Origin: Saccharothrix sp. ST-888 | GTDB lineage: Bacteria; Actinomycetota; Actinomycetes; Streptomycetales; Streptomycetaceae | Length of the DNA: 64,000 nt | NCBI RefSeq assembly: GCF_000955975.1 | Contig: NZ_JYJF01000001.1 | Location: 248,001-312,000 of the forward strand | Reading direction: 5' to 3' | In this document: piece after piece, positions 50,615-59,415 of the stretch | Numbering within the stretch: position 1 is the first letter of the stretch | Layout: each line of letters begins with the position of its first letter | Made by a program: the position numbers and the translations under genes | Notes under the pieces: generated by a model | Databases searched by the model: none | Told to the model about the DNA's origin: nothing | The model's input: only the letters and a program-made list of their open reading frames with translations

Positions 50615-51817
50615 ATGGCGCACTACCGGCAGCTGGGGAGCATCCCGCGCAAGCGGCACACCCAGCACCGTACGCCCGAAGGCGGGCTGTACTACGAGGA
50701 GTTGATGGGCGAGGAAGGGTTCTTCTCGGACTCCTCGCTGCTCTACCACAAGGGCATCCCCTCCGCGATGGTGGACGCCACGCCGTGGGAGCTGCCCGGC
50801 CTCGCCACCACCCCGAACCTGCCGCTCAAGCCCCGCCACCTGAAGCTGCACGAGCTGTTCCCGGGCGAGGAGTGGAAGAACACCGACGCCGTCACCGGCC
50901 GCCGCCTGGTGCTCGGCAACGGCGACGTGCGGATCGGGTACGTGGCCGCCGGTGCGCCGAGCGCGCTCTACCGCAACGGGCTCGGCGACGAGTGCGTGTA
51001 CGTGGAGTCGGGGACGGCCACGCTGGAGACGGTCTTCGGCTCGCTGAAGGTCGGCGAGGGCGACTACGTGATCATCCCGCGGGCCACCACCCACCGCTGG
51101 GTGCCGACCGGCGACGCCCCGCTGCGCGCGTACTGCATCGAGGCCAACAGCCACATCACCCCGGCCAGGCGCTACCTGTCGAAGTACGGCCAGCTGCTGG
51201 AGCACGCGCCGTACTGCGAGCGCGACCTGCGCGGACCGGTCGGGCCGCTGCTCACCGAGGGCACGGACGTGGAGATCCTGGTCAAGCACCGGGGTCCGAA
51301 CGGGGTGGCCGGCACCCGGTACGTGGTCCCGCACCACCCGTTCGACGTGGTCGGCTGGGATGGCTGCCTCTACCCGTACGCGTTCAACGTCGGCGACTAC
51401 GAGCCGATCACCGGGCGGATCCACCAGCCGCCGCCGGCCCACCAGGTCTTCGAGGGCGAGAACTTCGTGATCTGCAACTTCGTGCCGCGCAAGGTGGACT
51501 ACCACCCGCTGTCCATCCCGGTGCCGTACTACCACTCCAACGTGGACAGCGACGAGGTCATGTTCTACTGCGGCGGCAGCTACGAGGCCCGCAAGGGCTC
51601 GGGGATCGGCCAGGGCTCGATCTCGCTGCATCCCGGCGGCCACACCCACGGGCCGCAGCCCGGCGCGTACGAGCGCAGCATCGGCGCGGAGTTCTTCGAC
51701 GAGCTCGCGGTGATGGTGGACACCTTCCGTCCGCTGGAGCTCGGCGAGGGCGCGACGGCGAGCGAGGACCCGAAGTACGCCTGGACCTGGTCGGGCGGAC
51801 GGGGGCCGGCCCAGTGA
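50615..51817 (+). CDS. hmgA: Homogentisate 1,2-dioxygenase
   Basis: This 400-residue bicupin has iron-ligand histidines and Glu in the C-terminal part ('VPYYHSNVDSDEVMFYC', 'LHPGGHTHGPQPGAYE') and substrate region 'YPYAFNVGDYEPITGRIHQPPP'. It opens the homogentisate ring to maleylacetoacetate. It starts 28 nt after hppD; its stop overlaps the next gene by 4 nt (GTGA), showing tight coupling. Confidence 0.95.
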   Translation: MAHYRQLGSIPRKRHTQHRTPEGGLYYEELMGEEGFFSDSSLLYHKGIPSAMVDATPWELPGLATTPNLPLKPRHLKLHELFPGEEWKNTDAVTGRRLVLGNGDVRIGYVAAGAPSALYRNGLGDECVYVESGTATLETVFGSLKVGEGDYVIIPRATTHRWVPTGDAPLRAYCIEANSHITPARRYLSKYGQLLEHAPYCERDLRGPVGPLLTEGTDVEILVKHRGPNGVAGTRYVVPHHPFDVVGWDGCLYPYAFNVGDYEPITGRIHQPPPAHQVFEGENFVICNFVPRKVDYHPLSIPVPYYHSNVDSDEVMFYCGGSYEARKGSGIGQGSISLHPGGHTHGPQPGAYERSIGAEFFDELAVMVDTFRPLELGEGATASEDPKYAWTWSGGRGPAQ

Positions 51818-52635
51818 CCGGTATCCCTTCGCTGTTCCGGGGGCTGTTCGACGACGCGGCCGTCTTCCCCCCGGGGGACCTGTCGCTGCCCGAGGCGGTG
51901 CCCGCCCACCGGGTGCACCGGGCCGCGTGGTACGCCGAGGCGGTCGGCCCGTTCCTCTGCGGGGCGGCCCGGCTGGACGAGCTGACCACGCTGGACCTCG
52001 CCGGGGTGCAGGTCGTGCTGGTGCTGCCGGGCGGTGTCGGGCAGCTCGGCCCGGCCCTGGCGGCGAGCCGGGCGTCCGGCGTCGACCTGGTCTCCGTCGA
52101 GATCGCCGCCACCACGCCCGTCCCGGAGGTGGTGGCCGCCCTCGACCGGCTCCTGCCGGACGGCGTCACGGCGGCGGTCGAGATCCTGCGTGACGGCGGC
52201 GACCTGGCGCGCTCGCTGGATGCGCTGGTCGGGACGCCATACCGGGCGAAGTTCCGCACCGGCGGGCTGACGCCCCAGGCGTTCCCGAGCGAGGCGGAGC
52301 TGGCGGCCTTCGTGTCCGGCTGCGCCGAGCGCAAGCTGGCGTACAAGTGCACGGCGGGACTGCACAACGCGGTGCGGCACACCGACGCGGCGACCGGCTC
52401 CGAGTACCACGGCTTCCTGAACGTCCTGCTGGCCGCCGGGGCGCCGGAGCGCGCCGGGGAGCTGCTCGCGGAGCGCTCGGGGAAGGCCCTCGCCGCGGTC
52501 GCCGGTGAACTGACGGACTGTCAGATCGACGGCATCCGCAGCTCGTTCACCGCCTTCGGCACCTGCAGCATCGTCGACCCGCTCGCCGATCTGGCCGCAC
52601 TCGGCCTGCTGGAACACCCCTTGGAGAACCGTTGA
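51814..52635 (+). CDS. Uncharacterised gene of the homogentisate operon
   Basis: The protein has 273 residues. It is soluble, with no signal peptide or membrane segment. Conserved-looking blocks are 'FDDAAVFPPGDLSLPEAV', 'VGTPYRAKFRTGGLTPQAFP', 'KLAYKCTAGLHNAVRH' and 'GFLNVLLAA', an alternating strand-helix pattern compatible with a TIM barrel. It is translationally coupled on both sides (GTGA with hmgA, TTGA with fahA), a position that suits the missing maleylacetoacetate isomerase in an actinomycete without glutathione. No biochemical function is known to me. Confidence 0.7.
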   Translation: MTGIPSLFRGLFDDAAVFPPGDLSLPEAVPAHRVHRAAWYAEAVGPFLCGAARLDELTTLDLAGVQVVLVLPGGVGQLGPALAASRASGVDLVSVEIAATTPVPEVVAALDRLLPDGVTAAVEILRDGGDLARSLDALVGTPYRAKFRTGGLTPQAFPSEAELAAFVSGCAERKLAYKCTAGLHNAVRHTDAATGSEYHGFLNVLLAAGAPERAGELLAERSGKALAAVAGELTDCQIDGIRSSFTAFGTCSIVDPLADLAALGLLEHPLENR

Positions 52636-53846
52636 CCACCACCTGGCTCGCCGTGCCGCAGGATTCGCCGTTCGGCCTGCACAACCTGCCGTACGGCGTC
52701 TTCACCGCGCCCGACCAGCCCGGTCGGCGGCGGATCGGTGTCGCCGTCGGCGAGTTCGTGCTGGACGCGGGCGCCGCCGCGCGCGCGGTCGGCGAGCCCT
52801 CGGTACTGCTGGACGCCGACTCGCTCAACCCGCTGCTCGCGGCGGGCCGTTCGGCCTGGACCGAGGTCCGCGCCGCGCTCACCGCCTGGCTGAGCGAGGA
52901 GTCCTACCGCACCGCCGTCAGCCCCTGCCTGCTGGCCCGCGGCGAGGTCGACCTGCACCTGCCGTTCGAGGTCGCCGACTACGTCGACTTCTACGCCTCC
53001 GAGCACCACGCGACCAACCTGGGCCGGATCTTCCGTCCCGGCTCCGAGCCGCTCACGCCGAACTGGAAGCACCTGCCGATCGGCTACCACGGCCGGGCCG
53101 GCACCGTGGTGGTCTCCGGTACGCCGGTGGTCCGTCCGCACGGCCAGCGCAAGGCGCCCGCCGACCCGCTGCCGTCCTTCGGGCCGACCCGGCGGCTCGA
53201 CATCGAGGCCGAGGTCGGTTTCGTGGTCGGCGCCGGCACCGAGCTGGGCAGCCCGGTGCCGCTGGCGGCGTTCCGCGAGCACGTCTTCGGTGTGCTGCTG
53301 CTCAACGACTGGTCGGCGCGGGACATTCAGGCCTGGGAGTACGTCCCGCTCGGCCCGTTCCTCGGCAAGTCCTTCGCCACCTCGGTCTCCCCCTGGGTGG
53401 TGCCGCTGGACGCCCTGGAGCGCGCCCGGGTGGCGCCGCCGGCCCGCGACGTCGAACCGCTGCCCTACCTGGACGACCGGGAGGCCGAGCCCTGGGGCCT
53501 CGACCTCGCCCTGGAGGTCAGGCTCAACGGGCACCCGATCTCGCGGCCGCCGTTCGCCGCGATGTACTGGACAGCGGCGCAGCAGCTCGCGCACCTGACC
53601 GTCAACGGTGCCTCGCTGCGTCCGGGCGACCTGTTCGCCTCGGGTACCGTCAGCGGCCCCGAGGTCGACAGCCGGGGCGCCCTGATCGAGCTCACCTGGA
53701 ACGGCGAGAACCCGGTCAAGCTGCCGGACGGGACCACCCGCACCTTCCTGGAGAACGGCGACGAGGTGACCATCACCGCCACCGCGCCCGGCCCCGACGG
53801 CACCAGGATCGGCTTCGGCGAGGTCACCGGCCGGATCGTCCCGTAG
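52632..53846 (+). CDS. fahA: Fumarylacetoacetase
   Basis: The protein has 404 residues from a TTG that overlaps the upstream stop (TTGA), with GGAG nearby. The metal and catalytic region 'DYVDFYASEHHATNLGRIF' and 'IEAEVGFVVGAGTELG' (Glu ligands), then 'LLLNDWSARDIQAWEYVPLGPF' and 'TVSGPEVDSRG', are typical. It cleaves fumarylacetoacetate to fumarate and acetoacetate. It is the last gene of hppD-hmgA-X-fahA. Confidence 0.95.
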   Translation: MTTTWLAVPQDSPFGLHNLPYGVFTAPDQPGRRRIGVAVGEFVLDAGAAARAVGEPSVLLDADSLNPLLAAGRSAWTEVRAALTAWLSEESYRTAVSPCLLARGEVDLHLPFEVADYVDFYASEHHATNLGRIFRPGSEPLTPNWKHLPIGYHGRAGTVVVSGTPVVRPHGQRKAPADPLPSFGPTRRLDIEAEVGFVVGAGTELGSPVPLAAFREHVFGVLLLNDWSARDIQAWEYVPLGPFLGKSFATSVSPWVVPLDALERARVAPPARDVEPLPYLDDREAEPWGLDLALEVRLNGHPISRPPFAAMYWTAAQQLAHLTVNGASLRPGDLFASGTVSGPEVDSRGALIELTWNGENPVKLPDGTTRTFLENGDEVTITATAPGPDGTRIGFGEVTGRIVP

Positions 53847-53868
53847 GCCGCTGCCGCAGAGCCCCGGA

Positions 53869-53908
53869 CAGCCCTCTTGGACCGCCCTCGGGTGGTCCAA
53901 GAGGGCTG
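53869..53908 (+). terminator. Terminator of the homogentisate operon
   Basis: A 15-bp perfect stem (53869-53883 with 53894-53908) closes a 10-nt loop. Confidence 0.88.
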
Positions 53909-53984
53909 CGCCACGCGGTGGACAGCCGGTCGGGCAGGGGCGGGTCGAACGCACCTGCCCCGGGGCGCGGATGATACTGCGTTG

Positions 53985-54845
53985 ATGAGTGATCGTCAGA
54001 TTGTCGTCTCCCGGCGGCTGTTGCTCTCGCTCGGCGGAGCGTCCCTGCTCACCGCCTGCGGTTCGGCCGCCCAGGAGAACGCCACGCCGCCCGCCGCACC
54101 GGGGACGAGCGCCCCGGGCGGGGCCCCGGCGCAGCCGACACCCGCCGCCGCGGCGTCCACGGCGGCCGCGCCCTCCTTCCCCTCGCCCGCGCCGCTCGCC
54201 GCGATCCCGGAGGAGCCGGAGTACTACGTGCACGCGGGGCCCAAGGAGCTGGCCCTGACACTCGACGACGGCCCCAGTCCCACCTACACCCCGCAGGTGC
54301 TGGCCGTCCTGCGGCAGTACGGCATCACCGCCACGTTCTTCGTGATCGGCGCCAATGTCGAGAAGAACCCGGACATCCTGCGCCAGGTCGTCGCGGCCGG
54401 ACACCGGGTGGGCAACCACACCTGGTCCCATCCCGACCTCGGCACGCTCTCCGAGGCGCAGGTCCGCAGCGAGATCGAGCGCACCAGCGAGATCATCACC
54501 CGGGTCGGCCGGGTGCGGCCCCCGACCCTGTTCCGCGCGCCCGGCGGCCACTTCACCCGTACCTCGATGGCCGTGTGCGCGTCCCTCGGGCTGAACCCGG
54601 TGGCCTGGTCCGTCGACCCGGTGGACTGGTCGAGACCTGGCACCCAGGCCATCGTCGACCGGGTGCTGAGCGCGGCCAAGCCCGGATCGATCATCCTCAA
54701 CCACGACGGTGCCCTGCTCTCCCCCGGGGAGAGCGAGGTCGGCGGCTTCGCCGACCGCTCCGAGACGGTGGCCGCCCTCAAGACCTACCTGCCGCGCCTG
54801 ATCGACGCCGGGTACACCTTCACCCTCCCCGACCCGGCCCGCTGA
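53985..54845 (+). CDS. Polysaccharide deacetylase lipoprotein (NodB domain)
   Basis: The protein has 286 residues from the ATG at 53985; a -10-like GATACT ends 6 nt before, so the mRNA may be leaderless. A twin-Arg-containing signal with lipobox 'LLTACG', a Pro/Ala linker, then NodB motifs 'LTLDDGPSP' (catalytic Asp pair), 'VGNHTWSHPDL' (metal His) and 'FRAPGGHF' follow. It probably deacetylates peptidoglycan or chitin-type N-acetylglucosamine at the cell surface. Confidence 0.92.
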   Translation: MSDRQIVVSRRLLLSLGGASLLTACGSAAQENATPPAAPGTSAPGGAPAQPTPAAAASTAAAPSFPSPAPLAAIPEEPEYYVHAGPKELALTLDDGPSPTYTPQVLAVLRQYGITATFFVIGANVEKNPDILRQVVAAGHRVGNHTWSHPDLGTLSEAQVRSEIERTSEIITRVGRVRPPTLFRAPGGHFTRTSMAVCASLGLNPVAWSVDPVDWSRPGTQAIVDRVLSAAKPGSIILNHDGALLSPGESEVGGFADRSETVAALKTYLPRLIDAGYTFTLPDPAR

Positions 54846-55104
54846 GCGGCGCGGCCGCGCGAGCCCGACGCCTGTCCCGCCCCGTCCCGCCCCCGTCCTG
54901 CGTGGAGCAATCCGCAGGCCGGGGGCGCTGCCATGCCGGCTCCGTCAGATTCAAGCCCCGGCCAAGGGAGTTGATGGAGTTCCCCACCGACCGGGAGGTT
55001 GTCGGGTGACCTGATGAAGTCCCCCGGCCCGCATTTCCGCTCCCCGCGCCAGCACGTACGGTCTTCCACGTAGTCGCGCACAACTCAACACCGGTGCCGC
55101 CCAG
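54846..55104. other. Upstream region of the synthetase/ATP-grasp cluster
   Basis: No gene was found. It holds short GC-rich hairpins after the deacetylase and the presumed promoter region of the next operon; no clear -35/-10 was seen. Confidence 0.35.
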
Positions 55105-55126
55105 CGGAATTACCCCCACAATTCCG
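55105..55126 (+). promoter_or_regulatory. Inverted repeat upstream of the YbaK-synthetase gene
   Basis: CGGAATT-ACCCCCAC-AATTCCG, 7-bp arms with an 8-nt spacer, lies 42 nt before the ATG at 55168. It is a possible operator. Confidence 0.45.
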
Positions 55127-55167
55127 TCCGGGTCAGTGAACCGCGCATGGATGAGGGGCAATTGACG

Positions 55168-56784
55168 ATGAGGCCGTCCCTGGAACTACTGGAGCACGAG
55201 AAAACCACCGGACTCTGCGGGCGACTTCTGGAACTCCTCGAATCCGAGGGCGCCCGCTACCGGCTGATCCCCCACCCGCCCGAGGGCAGGACCGAGATCG
55301 CGAGCAAGCTCCGCGGGCACCCGCTGGAGCAGGCGGCCAAGTGCATGGTGATCCGGGTCAAACTCTCCAAACGGACCTCCCGCTACGTCCTCGCGGTCGT
55401 CCCCGGGGACCGGCTGGTGGACCTGGAGGGGATCAGGCGACTGTACGACGGCAAGGAAGCCTCCTTCGCCCACCGCGGGACCGCGGAACAGCTCGCCGGA
55501 GCCGTCTGCGGATCGATCACACCGTTCACGTTCCACGAGGACCTGGAACTGGTGGTCGACCCCGACCTGCTCGGCCACGACGAGATCTTCTTCAACGCCG
55601 CCCGGCTCGATCTCTCCATCGCCTTGAACACCGAGGACTATTTGGCGCTCACCCGGCCGCGTCAGGCGGCCGTCGCGATGAGCGTGCCATCGGACCCCAT
55701 GATTCGGAGTCGAAGCATGACCACGATAGACAATTTCAGCGCCCTTTCCCAGACCGCCATCCGCCCCCCCGTCAGCTGGGGGAACGAGCCGGGCGCCTTT
55801 CTGAAGTCGCTGCGCTCGCCCTGGTACACCCTGGTCGCCGACCTGCAGGACCTGATGCTCTCGACCACGGTCGAGTACGCCCGCTCGCGCGGTCTGAAGG
55901 CCCTGTACCTGCCCCTGACGGTCCGTACCATCACCTGCCCGAGCGGCCTGGGCAGCGACTCCGAGCCGGTGCCGGTCACCGTCAGCGGGGTGGACACCTA
56001 CCTGCCCGACTCCAACCAGTTCATGCTGGAGTACGGCACCCGCCTGGCCCCCGGCGGCTGCTACAACATCATGCCCTCGTGGCGCGGTGAGGAGCCGGAC
56101 GAGACCCACCTCGGCCAGTACAGCCACAGCGAGGCCGAGATCCCCGGCGGCATCGACGACCTGATCGACTACGTCGAGGGCTATGTGAAGGCGCTCGCCA
56201 AGGCCTGCCTGGAGACCTACGGCGACCGGATCGCGCTGGCCGCCGGCGACACCTCGCACCTCAGCCGGATGGCCGAGCACCGCGGCCCGTTCGCCCGGAT
56301 CACCTTCGAGGAGGCCGTGAGTCTGCTCGACGGCGAGGAGGGCACCGTCCGGGACGAGGGCAGCTGGCGCACCCTCACCCGCAAGGGCGAGCACCGGCTG
56401 ATGGAGATGGTCAACGAGTTCATGTGGGTCACCCACTTCGACCACCTGTCGGTGCCGTTCTACCAGGCCTTCGGCGACCCGGAGGGGCGCACTGCGGCCA
56501 ACGCCGACCTGTACTTCGGCATGGGCGAGGTCGTCGGCTCCGGCGAGCGCCACAGCAACGCCGAGCAGATGCGCCAGGCGCTGACCATGCACAAGGTCCC
56601 CGAGCGGGACTACGCCTGGTACGCCGAGATGAAGGAGGAACTCCCGATGCGCACCTCCGGCTTCGGGATGGGCCTGGAGCGCTTCCTGATGTGGGTCCTC
56701 AACCACCACGACATCCGCGACATCCCGCTGGTGTCCCGGGTGAACGAGGACCTGAAGTGGCCGGAGAGCGTCCACCGCCCGTAA
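55168..56784 (+). CDS. Fusion of YbaK-type deacylase domain and class II aaRS-like (AsnRS/AsnA-like) enzyme
   Basis: The protein has 538 residues, with the start at the ATG at 55168 (GAGGGG upstream). Residues 1-175 resemble YbaK/ProX trans-editing domains ('CGRLLELLESEGARYRLIPH', 'AAKCMVIRVK', 'VVPGDRLVDLEGIRRLY'). Residues 184-538 form a class II aminoacyl-tRNA synthetase catalytic core: motif 2-like 'NIMPSWRGEEPDETHLGQYSHSE', 'GMGEVVGSGERHSNAEQM', motif 3 'GFGMGLERFLMWVLN'. No anticodon-binding domain is present, as in AsnRS paralogues that make free amides. An internal ATG (55717) with its own GGAG could yield the synthetase part alone. It is the first gene of a ligase cluster and may activate a carboxylate as adenylate. 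Confidence 0.85.
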   Translation: MRPSLELLEHEKTTGLCGRLLELLESEGARYRLIPHPPEGRTEIASKLRGHPLEQAAKCMVIRVKLSKRTSRYVLAVVPGDRLVDLEGIRRLYDGKEASFAHRGTAEQLAGAVCGSITPFTFHEDLELVVDPDLLGHDEIFFNAARLDLSIALNTEDYLALTRPRQAAVAMSVPSDPMIRSRSMTTIDNFSALSQTAIRPPVSWGNEPGAFLKSLRSPWYTLVADLQDLMLSTTVEYARSRGLKALYLPLTVRTITCPSGLGSDSEPVPVTVSGVDTYLPDSNQFMLEYGTRLAPGGCYNIMPSWRGEEPDETHLGQYSHSEAEIPGGIDDLIDYVEGYVKALAKACLETYGDRIALAAGDTSHLSRMAEHRGPFARITFEEAVSLLDGEEGTVRDEGSWRTLTRKGEHRLMEMVNEFMWVTHFDHLSVPFYQAFGDPEGRTAANADLYFGMGEVVGSGERHSNAEQMRQALTMHKVPERDYAWYAEMKEELPMRTSGFGMGLERFLMWVLNHHDIRDIPLVSRVNEDLKWPESVHRP

Positions 56785-56879
56785 CCCTCGCCGTGGCTCG
56801 GGGGTCCGCCGCCCTGCCCGGGCGGCGGGCCCCGGCCGCACTCCCCCGCCGAGCCCCGCCCGCCAAGGAGGGCACACCC

Positions 56880-58247
56880 ATGGGCGTCTACCTCAACCGC
56901 AACTTCCTGTTGAGCTACGCGGCTTCGTTCATCTCGCTGTTCGGTTCGAAGCTGCTGATGATCTCGTACGTGGCCTTCGTGTTCGGCGAGACCGGCAGCG
57001 CCACGCTCGCCTCCGCCGTCTTCGCCGCCGACTGGATCGCCAATCTGTTCGTCGGCCTGCTCGCCTCGCACCGCATCGACCGCTCCGACGCCAGGAAGCT
57101 GCTGCTGTGGCTGAACCTGACGGCGGCAGCGGTCACCGCGCTGTTCCTGGCCTGCCTGTCACCGGACCGGTTCCCCGTCGCAGTCGGCGTCATCTTCACC
57201 CGGGCCCTGCTCAACAGTGCCGTCAACACCGCTCGGGTCAAGGCGCTGGTGCAGTTCTTCGACCGGGAGCAGACCAACCTGTACTCGGCGGTCTTCAACT
57301 CCAGCCTGTTCATCGCCATCGCGGTGGCCGGCGCGGTCGGCACCTTCATCCTGCACTTCGTCGGGATGACGACGGTGGTGGTGATCGACCTGTCCACCTT
57401 CCTGATCGCCGCGGCGCTGTTCGCCCTGGTCAGGCCCAACACGGCCAGGATGGCGGAGGCCAGGAGCGCGGCGGGCGAACGGGAGGGCGTCGTCCAGGGC
57501 GTCAAGGCCGCCGCCCGGATCATCGCCCGCAGCCCGGTGGTCTCCTCCGCCGTCTTCTACATCGTGCTGTCGGTGAGCGCCTTCCAGGCCACCTACGAGG
57601 TGCTGATCACCGCCGCGCCGCAACTCTGGTTCTCGATGGGCGAGTCGGGAACGGCGCTGTTCTTCACCGCGGAGTCGCTGGCGGTCATCGCGGGCCTCTT
57701 CCTGTACCAGTACCTGAGCCGGCGCGGCCTGGTGCCGGAGGCCCGGCAGCGCGGGCTCAACCTCGCCGTGGCCACCGCCGCCACCCTGCTGTACGCAGCG
57801 CTGCCGCTGTCCCGCGGCAGCCTCGCGCTGACGCTGGCCGTGTTCGTCGGGATGGTCCTGGGCTGCGAGGTCATCTGGGCCCACCAGTACAAGCGGCTGA
57901 TCGCCCACACGCCCGACGCCAAGGTCTCCTCGGTGGTCGGACTGCTCTCCGCCGCGGGCTACAGCCTGATGGCCGTCCTCGGCTTCGTCTTCTCCTGGGC
58001 GATGGACCGGCTCGGCAGCGGCTGGGCGATCGGCCTCGACCTGCTGCTCATCGCGCTGACCGTCACCGGCTGGGAGCTGTCCCAGCGCACCAGTCGACAA
58101 GGGAGTCCCCGTGAAGAAAGCGTTCGTCCTGCTGGAACTGGTCAACCACGTCTCGCTGGTGGCCGCCGCGGCCAAGGCGCGCGGCCTGGAGGTCGTCGTG
58201 GTCAACCGGAGCCCGCTGCCGCACAGCGGGCCGTTCAGGGTTCCTGA
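56880..58247 (+). CDS. MFS exporter of the synthetase/ATP-grasp cluster
   Basis: The protein has 455 residues, starting at the ATG at 56880 behind AAGGAGG. Twelve helices are recognisable; it resembles the EntS-like MFS_3 group ('LLSYAASFISLFGSKLLMI', 'FDREQTNLYSAVFNSSLFIAIAVAGAVG'). The last ~45 codons read through the beginning of the next gene in another frame (137-nt overlap), giving an Arg/Gly/Pro-rich tail that is probably dispensable or reflects a lost stop. Likely exports the cluster product. Confidence 0.83.
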   Translation: MGVYLNRNFLLSYAASFISLFGSKLLMISYVAFVFGETGSATLASAVFAADWIANLFVGLLASHRIDRSDARKLLLWLNLTAAAVTALFLACLSPDRFPVAVGVIFTRALLNSAVNTARVKALVQFFDREQTNLYSAVFNSSLFIAIAVAGAVGTFILHFVGMTTVVVIDLSTFLIAAALFALVRPNTARMAEARSAAGEREGVVQGVKAAARIIARSPVVSSAVFYIVLSVSAFQATYEVLITAAPQLWFSMGESGTALFFTAESLAVIAGLFLYQYLSRRGLVPEARQRGLNLAVATAATLLYAALPLSRGSLALTLAVFVGMVLGCEVIWAHQYKRLIAHTPDAKVSSVVGLLSAAGYSLMAVLGFVFSWAMDRLGSGWAIGLDLLLIALTVTGWELSQRTSRQGSPREESVRPAGTGQPRLAGGRRGQGARPGGRRGQPEPAAAQRAVQGS

Positions 58248-59415
58248 CGGCCTGGTCGACGAGCTGTTCCCGGTCGACTCCTGGTCGGACGAGGAGCAGA
58301 TCCGGGCGGTCCTGGACGAGATCTGCGCCCGCTACGAGATCGCGGGCAGCTACGCCGCCTTCGAGGGCGCGCTGCCCTTCGACGCCGAACTGCGCGAGCG
58401 GGTCGGCCTGCCCACCAGCGGGGCGGCGGTGATCCGCGACGCCCTGGACAAGGGCGCGGTGCGCAGCCGGCTGCACGGTGCCGGGCTCTCCCGGCTGGGC
58501 TCCACCGACCTGGCCACCGCGCTGGGCTGGGAGAGCTGGGGCTTCCCGGGCCCGGCGATCCTCAAGCCCGTGCACGGCACCGGCAGCGCGCTCTGCTTCA
58601 CCGTCTCCTCGCTGCCCGAACTGCGGGCCGCCGCCGAGGAGATCGGGCGCGCCACGCTGGCCGGCGGGGTGACCCGCGACTACGTGCTGGGGCGGGCGGC
58701 GGCCTTCGTGCTGGAGCAGAAGGCCGAGGGCGAGCTGCTGTCGGTCGAGTCGCTGGTCTTCGGCGGCGAGGTGCGGGTGGTCGGGCTGATGGGCCGGTAC
58801 GTCCTGGCCGCCGACCCGGTGGTCGAGCAGGGCACCATCTTCCCCTACCAGCACCCCAGGTACGCCGAGATCGCCGAGGCGGCGGTGGCGTTCCACCGCT
58901 TCCTGGGGATCACCCACGGGCCGACCCACCTGGAGGTGATGGTGCCCGAGGAGGGGCCGATCGAGCTGATCGACTTCAACCTCAGGGCGGCGGGGGTGGC
59001 CGCCACGGTGACCTTCGGGCTCGCCCACGACATCCGGTACCAGGAACTGCTGACCGACCTCGGCTGCGGTCTGGCCCCGGACACCTCCGCACTCGGCCGC
59101 AACGTCCGCTGGACCGCCGAGTGCCTGGTGCTGCCCCGGCCCGGCACCACCGAGCTGCGCGACATCTCCTTCCCCGACACGGCCCGATTCGTCCGGGTCA
59201 CCAAGGAGTTGGGCAAGCCGCTGAGCGGCCGCTCGGACCAGCTGGACGCGGTGGCGATGTTCGTGGTGACCGCCGGGACACCCGAGCAGCTGCACCGGGC
59301 CGTGCTCGACGCCCGCCGCCGCACCGTCGTCAACGGCGAGCCGCTCGGCGACAACCCCAACAACGACCTGACCGCTCCTCGTCAGCTGAGGACCCTGCAA
59401 GGAGTACCCGCATGA
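58111..59415 (+). CDS. ATP-grasp ligase A of the synthetase cluster
   Basis: The protein has 434 residues from a GTG with AAGGGAG. It has a pre-ATP-grasp Rossmann part ('FVLLELVNHVSLVAAAAKARGLEVVVVNRS'), the ATP lysine 'GPAILKPVHGTGSALCF', the hinge 'FVLEQKAEGELLSVESLV' and metal site 'GPIELIDFNLRAAG' (Glu/Asp-x-Asn-x-Arg). It should form an amide or similar bond through an acyl phosphate. Its stop overlaps the next ATP-grasp gene by 4 nt. Confidence 0.85.
   Translation: MKKAFVLLELVNHVSLVAAAAKARGLEVVVVNRSPLPHSGPFRVPDGLVDELFPVDSWSDEEQIRAVLDEICARYEIAGSYAAFEGALPFDAELRERVGLPTSGAAVIRDALDKGAVRSRLHGAGLSRLGSTDLATALGWESWGFPGPAILKPVHGTGSALCFTVSSLPELRAAAEEIGRATLAGGVTRDYVLGRAAAFVLEQKAEGELLSVESLVFGGEVRVVGLMGRYVLAADPVVEQGTIFPYQHPRYAEIAEAAVAFHRFLGITHGPTHLEVMVPEEGPIELIDFNLRAAGVAATVTFGLAHDIRYQELLTDLGCGLAPDTSALGRNVRWTAECLVLPRPGTTELRDISFPDTARFVRVTKELGKPLSGRSDQLDAVAMFVVTAGTPEQLHRAVLDARRRTVVNGEPLGDNPNNDLTAPRQLRTLQGVPA

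Noticed and set aside
55168..56784. Functional asparaginyl- or aspartyl-tRNA synthetase
   Set aside because: No anticodon-binding domain is present and the gene lies in an operon with ligases and an exporter, so a housekeeping synthetase role is unlikely.
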